This document shows, in pieces, positions 60,444-64,000 of a DNA stretch of 64,000 nucleotides. Location of the stretch: NCBI RefSeq assembly GCF_900451005.1, contig NZ_UGIB01000001.1, positions 62,001-126,000 on the forward strand, given 5' to 3'. Source of the DNA: Helicobacter fennelliae (GTDB lineage: Bacteria; Campylobacterota; Campylobacteria; Campylobacterales; Helicobacteraceae). The position numbers and the translations under genes were made by a program. The first letter of the stretch is position 1, and each line of letters begins with the position of its first letter. The notes under the pieces were generated by a model that was not told the DNA's origin, ran no database searches, and saw only the letters and a list, made by a program, of their open reading frames with translations.

Positions 60444-62213
60444 ATGAAAACTATTTGCTCTAAATTCATAATATGCTCTATTGCACTATGTTTTATAGCT
60501 TGTGCGCCAAAACTTCCGACACAAAACCACAAAGTCGAGCAGATCCAAACCCCACATATCATACAATCTCAAAATATCGCTCCAAATATCGCCCAAAGCA
60601 TTGATTCTCAACCACAATTAGATTCTCAAAAGCAAACGAGTATTGATTCTACCCAAGCCCTCGCAAATTTTGCTAATCCCCAAAGCTTTGTGATTGAATC
60701 AGGCTATATTTTTACCCAAGAAGAGAGCGAGGCGCAATTTAGAGCCACCTTGCAAAAATACTACACCCAAACAAGCAATCCACAAATAGCGCAATCTTTG
60801 CTTGCTATTGAAGAGATTATCCAAGCACAATCTAATCTCTGCGCAGAATCTAATATTCCGAGTCATTGTTTGAATGCGCTCTATAATGGCGGGCTTAATG
60901 CGCTAACATTTATGCAATATGAAGGCGCGTATGTGCAGAGTAAAATCTCGCCTATACTTCTTGCAAACACCGACAACACCACGCAAATAAGCTATGGCAA
61001 TGGTTTAGTCTGGCTTGGATATTCATTGTCTGCAAACACTCAACCTGCGCGCGCTGCGGATTCTGCGACTTCCACAGCCATTATAGATTCCATGAATTTT
61101 ATGGCTTCTTTTGATGGAATCTCATTTTTTCGCATTTCACAGCAGCTATTCCAATCGCTCATTTACCATAGAGGGCAGTTTTTGGGCGTTTTGGCAATGG
61201 GAGATTTTTACTCATCAAAAGACGGGCTTACATGGACAAAGCAAACCCCACTTGGATTCTCCTTTGCAAACCCTCAACACATCAGCATTAAAAATATCGC
61301 TTCTCATCTCCTCGCCTTAATCAATCACAAAGATTTATATATCTTTGATAATGGCACATGGCAAAAATCCCAAATCAAGCTTCAATCTTTGGATAATATC
61401 GTGTTTTATCGCAATCAATATTTGATTTTAGGCAGGCTTAGCGATCAAGACGAAGAGCAGTGGTATATTTCCTCATATCTCAAAGATTTCAAACCACTTG
61501 ATCTCAAAAATCTCGCTCTTGATAGCGCGACAAAACTTTGGATATATGATGATATGCTCTATCTTCTCAAAGACAGACGGCTTGCTATCATCAACACCCT
61601 CCAAAATCCACAAAACCATATCTCTGCTATCAAGCTACCCGCAGTGCAAGGAGAATCTAGCTCTGAAAAAATCAGCAAAAGTGGAATTGACACAACCAAC
61701 AAAGAGGCTAAGTTTTACTTAGTTGGCGCGGATAATGGATTATTTTTAGGCTATGCAAAAACCCCATCTAAGCCCTACATTCAGGCTTTATATATAAGTG
61801 ATAATGGCAGAGATTGGCAAGCTTTGAGTGCAGAAATTACAAATCCTATTAATGGCACTACACTTCATCTATCTCACATCGATTCATTTGTATATGAGGG
61901 CGGTAGAATCTATCTCTACACATCAGAATCTCATCTCATAAGTTTTGGCGATGGCTTTTATCATTTGCGACTTTTTGGCTCATCGCCATTTGCAAAGCTC
62001 CATCAAGAGCCAAGCACAGATTCTGCGATTAGCACTAAGATTCCGCTTAATTCAAGCTATGAGATTAAGGTTTTACGCAAAGTTGGAAGATTTTATGAAG
62101 TGCTTTACCAAAATCTCGCCAATCAAAACAACCAAACCATAATCTCTGAAACAAGCCTCAATACACCCCAAAAAGGCTATATTCTTGACACACAAGGCTT
62201 GCCTTTGAGGTGA
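60444..62213 (+). CDS. Lipoprotein with Asp-box-like repeats and an SH3-like end
   Basis: A 589-residue predicted lipoprotein. The signal and lipobox are KFIICSIALCFIACAPK (lipidated Cys at ~20). A Gln/Ser/Ile-rich linker follows. The middle contains several motifs like the Asp box of beta-propellers: SSKDGLTWTKQ, FDNGTWQKS and SDNGRDWQALS. Near residues 510-565 a stretch (PFAKLHQEPSTDSAISTKIP, then YEIKVLRKVGRFYEVLYQN) looks like a bacterial SH3 domain. Function unknown; possibly a periplasmic or outer-membrane scaffold. The ATG at 60444 follows GAGAGGAGCGATAAAACC; the upstream extension was rejected. Confidence 0.7.
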   Translation: MKTICSKFIICSIALCFIACAPKLPTQNHKVEQIQTPHIIQSQNIAPNIAQSIDSQPQLDSQKQTSIDSTQALANFANPQSFVIESGYIFTQEESEAQFRATLQKYYTQTSNPQIAQSLLAIEEIIQAQSNLCAESNIPSHCLNALYNGGLNALTFMQYEGAYVQSKISPILLANTDNTTQISYGNGLVWLGYSLSANTQPARAADSATSTAIIDSMNFMASFDGISFFRISQQLFQSLIYHRGQFLGVLAMGDFYSSKDGLTWTKQTPLGFSFANPQHISIKNIASHLLALINHKDLYIFDNGTWQKSQIKLQSLDNIVFYRNQYLILGRLSDQDEEQWYISSYLKDFKPLDLKNLALDSATKLWIYDDMLYLLKDRRLAIINTLQNPQNHISAIKLPAVQGESSSEKISKSGIDTTNKEAKFYLVGADNGLFLGYAKTPSKPYIQALYISDNGRDWQALSAEITNPINGTTLHLSHIDSFVYEGGRIYLYTSESHLISFGDGFYHLRLFGSSPFAKLHQEPSTDSAISTKIPLNSSYEIKVLRKVGRFYEVLYQNLANQNNQTIISETSLNTPQKGYILDTQGLPLR

Positions 62214-62287
62214 GGATACCCCGGTAATGATACCCCGCAAAATTTGATTTGTTATTTTAGATTCTATGTGCCATAATATCCGTAGAT

Positions 62288-62815
62288 TTATTGCAACAAC
62301 GGTGGCAATGACTCTAGAATCTGCTTTGCCTTTGCTTCAAGATTCTCTCTTTTGCTATTATCAATGCAAAGATGGGGCTTTGGCTCATCAAATGCTATAT
62401 CAATGCCTACAATATCGCGTATCTCTCCATTGAGCCCACCAGAATACAATCCCTTTTGATCGCGTTTTATAAGTTCATCAAAAGGGCATTGTATATAAAC
62501 TTCAAAGTAATGTGGTAAATGCGCGCGATTATAGGCATAAATAGACTCAAACATTGAAATTGTGCTAACTACACACACAATCCCTTGAAGTGAAAGAATA
62601 TGCGCTAATTTGGCTCGCTTAAGAGCCATATCTATGCGTCCATTTTTATCATAACTTGTCGCACCAAAAAGCTCTCTTAATTCATCACCATCGATATAAA
62701 CGACATTTGGAATCTTTGCTTTGAGGTATTGATATAGCACTCTGCCTATCGTGCTTTTGCCACTTCCTGCAAGTCCTGTAAGCCATATCACTAAGCCATT
62801 TTTAGATTCTACCAT
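62288..62815 (-). CDS. APS kinase-like P-loop kinase (CysC family; possibly cytidine diphosphoramidate kinase)
   Basis: A 175-residue P-loop kinase of the adenylylsulfate kinase family. Walker A is WLTGLAGSGKSTIGR, then YIDGDELRELFGATSYDKNGR, VVSTISMFESIYAYNR and RDQKGLYSGGLNGEIRDIVG with GIDIAFDEP. The classical APS kinase has a different central motif (RDPKGLYKKAR). From memory the RDQKGLYSG form resembles the CysC-like kinase of the Campylobacter jejuni capsule locus (Cj1415), shown to phosphorylate cytidine diphosphoramidate in O-methyl phosphoramidate synthesis. The neighbours (CysQ-like, then a nucleotidyltransferase) fit that. Sulfate activation is the alternative. Overlaps the CysQ-like gene by 14 nt. 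Confidence 0.8.
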   Translation of the reverse strand: MVESKNGLVIWLTGLAGSGKSTIGRVLYQYLKAKIPNVVYIDGDELRELFGATSYDKNGRIDMALKRAKLAHILSLQGIVCVVSTISMFESIYAYNRAHLPHYFEVYIQCPFDELIKRDQKGLYSGGLNGEIRDIVGIDIAFDEPKPHLCIDNSKRENLEAKAKQILESLPPLLQ

Positions 62816-63656
62816 TACAAAACTCCTTATAAATCGCTCCTTTGAGTGCCTGCTGACTAAAAGCGATAAAATGATTATTTTTAATGTGTGGTTTATTGTA
62901 GCAAAGTGGTTTTTTGGTCTCTACATCAAGCACTATTCCTCCACTTTCTTGTATGATAATATCTCCTGCTGCGCTATCCCATTCTTTGCTTCCTATAAAG
63001 CGAGGATAAATATAAGCCTCCCCGCTTGCTACAAGACAAAATTTTAAACTCGCTCCCAATGCCTTTGGCACCAAAGAATAATGCTGCAAAAAATCTTGTG
63101 TATGCGATGAGTGATGAAAATTTGAAATTAGAGCTGTGTGCTTATCAGGGCTTATAAGATCTAATGGCAGTTTTTTGGCATTTGCCAAAAGAGATGTCAT
63201 ATCCAAAGAATCTATATTAAAAAAATCTTTTTTAAGGTTTGTGATTACATATGCGCCAAATCCTTGCGCACCAAAGTAAATCTGATGTAATGCTGGGGCA
63301 TATATCACACCCAAAATCGGCAATGTTTGATTATTTTGCTTCTCCATAAGTGCGATATTTATGCAAAACTCATCATTATGTGCGAGAAGATCTTTTGTCC
63401 CATCAAGTGGATCGATAAGAAAATACCTCGCTAAATCCTTGCGTTTTAGATACTCTAGCTCATTTTCTTCAGAACAAATAGGAATATCTACAATACGCAA
63501 AAGCTCTTGACACAAATATGTATGGCTTGCAAGATCTGCTGAAGTCAGTGGAGAATTATCACTTTTGAGTATAAAATCCTTATCGCCATAAAATCGCAAA
63601 ATCTCTTCTCCAGCATAAAAAGCAACCCTCAAAACTTGTGTGATAATATTTTGCAT
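62802..63656 (-). CDS. CysQ-like 3'(2'),5'-bisphosphate nucleotidase
   Basis: A 284-residue member of the inositol monophosphatase superfamily. Metal-binding motifs: SEENELEY, FLIDPLDGTKDLL (residues ~100-112) and SKEWDSAAGDIIIQESGG (residues ~225-240). CysQ removes the 3'-phosphate from PAP or similar nucleotides. Next to a CysC-like kinase that adds a 3'-phosphate to a nucleotide, it may recycle the 3'-phosphorylated nucleotide left after group transfer. Overlaps the kinase gene by 14 nt and lies 37 nt after the nucleotidyltransferase, so the three form one operon on the minus strand. Confidence 0.85.
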   Translation of the reverse strand: MQNIITQVLRVAFYAGEEILRFYGDKDFILKSDNSPLTSADLASHTYLCQELLRIVDIPICSEENELEYLKRKDLARYFLIDPLDGTKDLLAHNDEFCINIALMEKQNNQTLPILGVIYAPALHQIYFGAQGFGAYVITNLKKDFFNIDSLDMTSLLANAKKLPLDLISPDKHTALISNFHHSSHTQDFLQHYSLVPKALGASLKFCLVASGEAYIYPRFIGSKEWDSAAGDIIIQESGGIVLDVETKKPLCYNKPHIKNNHFIAFSQQALKGAIYKEFCNGRI

Positions 63657-63693
63657 ATCTTACTCCTTTTGCTCCGTATTAATCTCCAAAGTC

Positions 63694-64000
63694 TTATACT
63701 TCTAAGTCAGAGACAGAATCTATCTCTAACCATTTCCATATGTTTTTTATACAATGCGCCTCAAACCCGACATCAATTAAGCCTTGCAAAAAACTTGTCA
63801 TATACATATTGTCAAAATCTTTTCCATCATAAAGTGTGTGCGTATCAAGATGATGATAAAAGTCAATCACCTTTGGCAAAAACTCCGCACTAAAGCTAAA
63901 AAGCCCCATATACTGCCCTTGTATCTCATCTATGCTTTTGGGTTTTTTGCCAAGCTCAATGATTATATCTCCTTGCAATTTTAAAGTCTCTGCATCGCTA
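63694..64000 (-). CDS. Sugar/phosphate nucleotidyltransferase, C-terminal part
   Basis: The frame is open to the right edge, so the start lies outside; ~101 codons are visible. The sequence GDIIIELGKKPKSIDEIQGQ followed by YMGLFSF is typical of small NTP-transferase proteins (LicC-like and PEP-mutase-associated cytidylyltransferases), and the DIQGQYMG-like part is very characteristic. In C. jejuni the CysC-like capsule gene is next to a CTP:phosphoglutamine cytidylyltransferase (Cj1416) of this family, so that is a candidate identity. A phosphocholine or phosphonate cytidylyltransferase is also possible. Confidence 0.7.
   Translation of the reverse strand, partial: SDAETLKLQGDIIIELGKKPKSIDEIQGQYMGLFSFSAEFLPKVIDFYHHLDTHTLYDGKDFDNMYMTSFLQGLIDVGFEAHCIKNIWKWLEIDSVSDLEV

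Overview
The window reads as an AT-rich chromosome segment of a Helicobacter-type member of the Campylobacterota, most like the enterohepatic helicobacters. The support is the porCDAB order, a di-haem cytochrome c peroxidase, NikR with a His-rich N-terminus, a Helicobacter-type outer membrane protein, an AddA-type helicase-nuclease and dense G-tract contingency loci. This assignment is inference from gene content; no 16S rRNA gene is present.

Layout. 1-15 kb is housekeeping: the tail of a periplasmic iron/B12-type binding protein, ackA, an isochorismatase-like hydrolase, tRNA-Leu(UAG), ccp, dnaE, the porCDAB operon (minus strand), a HAD phosphatase plus MATE exporter, and rplM-rpsI. 15-52 kb is a surface-polysaccharide region, interrupted only by a methyltransferase, an outer membrane protein and addA at 21-26 kb. 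Its first block (15.0-21.9 kb) looks like a lipid-linked sugar module: UbiA-type phosphoribosyltransferase, two GT-C glycosyltransferases, GtrA and SMR flippase-like proteins, and an SDR. The second block (26.1-37.8 kb) encodes CDP-glucose chemistry (rfbF, rfbG, rfbH), a UDP-glucose dehydrogenase and UXS-like pair, two RmlC-like epimerases, a radical SAM protein, a GT61 enzyme and a C-methyltransferase. The third block (38.5-51.6 kb) holds two GT2 enzymes, a second GT61 and C-methyltransferase, four tandem SDR genes joined by near-identical repeats, and an aminotransferase-formyltransferase-acetyltransferase trio. 52-64 kb returns to ordinary genes: an unknown coiled-coil protein, a two-component pair, rho, murI, nikR-nadD-rsfS-hisJ-like, a lipoprotein, and at the right edge a CysC/CysQ/nucleotidyltransferase trio that resembles part of a capsule phosphoramidate pathway.

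The most striking feature is 20 homopolymeric G (or C) tracts of 9-12 bases, all between 15.3 and 51.2 kb and each inside a polysaccharide gene. About half lie in the body of a gene and act as ordinary on/off switches; six genes are out of frame or truncated as sequenced. The others lie at the 3' end of the gene. There, one tract length stops translation soon after the tract. Another opens a 33-122 codon tail that in most cases ends on the next gene's start codon (ATGA, TAATG or a short overlap). I propose these are phase-variable C-terminal tails or translational-coupling/polarity switches.

Other points of interest are a dispersed intergenic element that encodes a small protein only when it carries three copies of a 10-bp repeat, a strong excess of the heptamer AGATTCT/AGAATCT (including minisatellite-like inserts in an isochorismatase and AddA), and recombinogenic 122-184 bp repeats between the tandem SDR genes.
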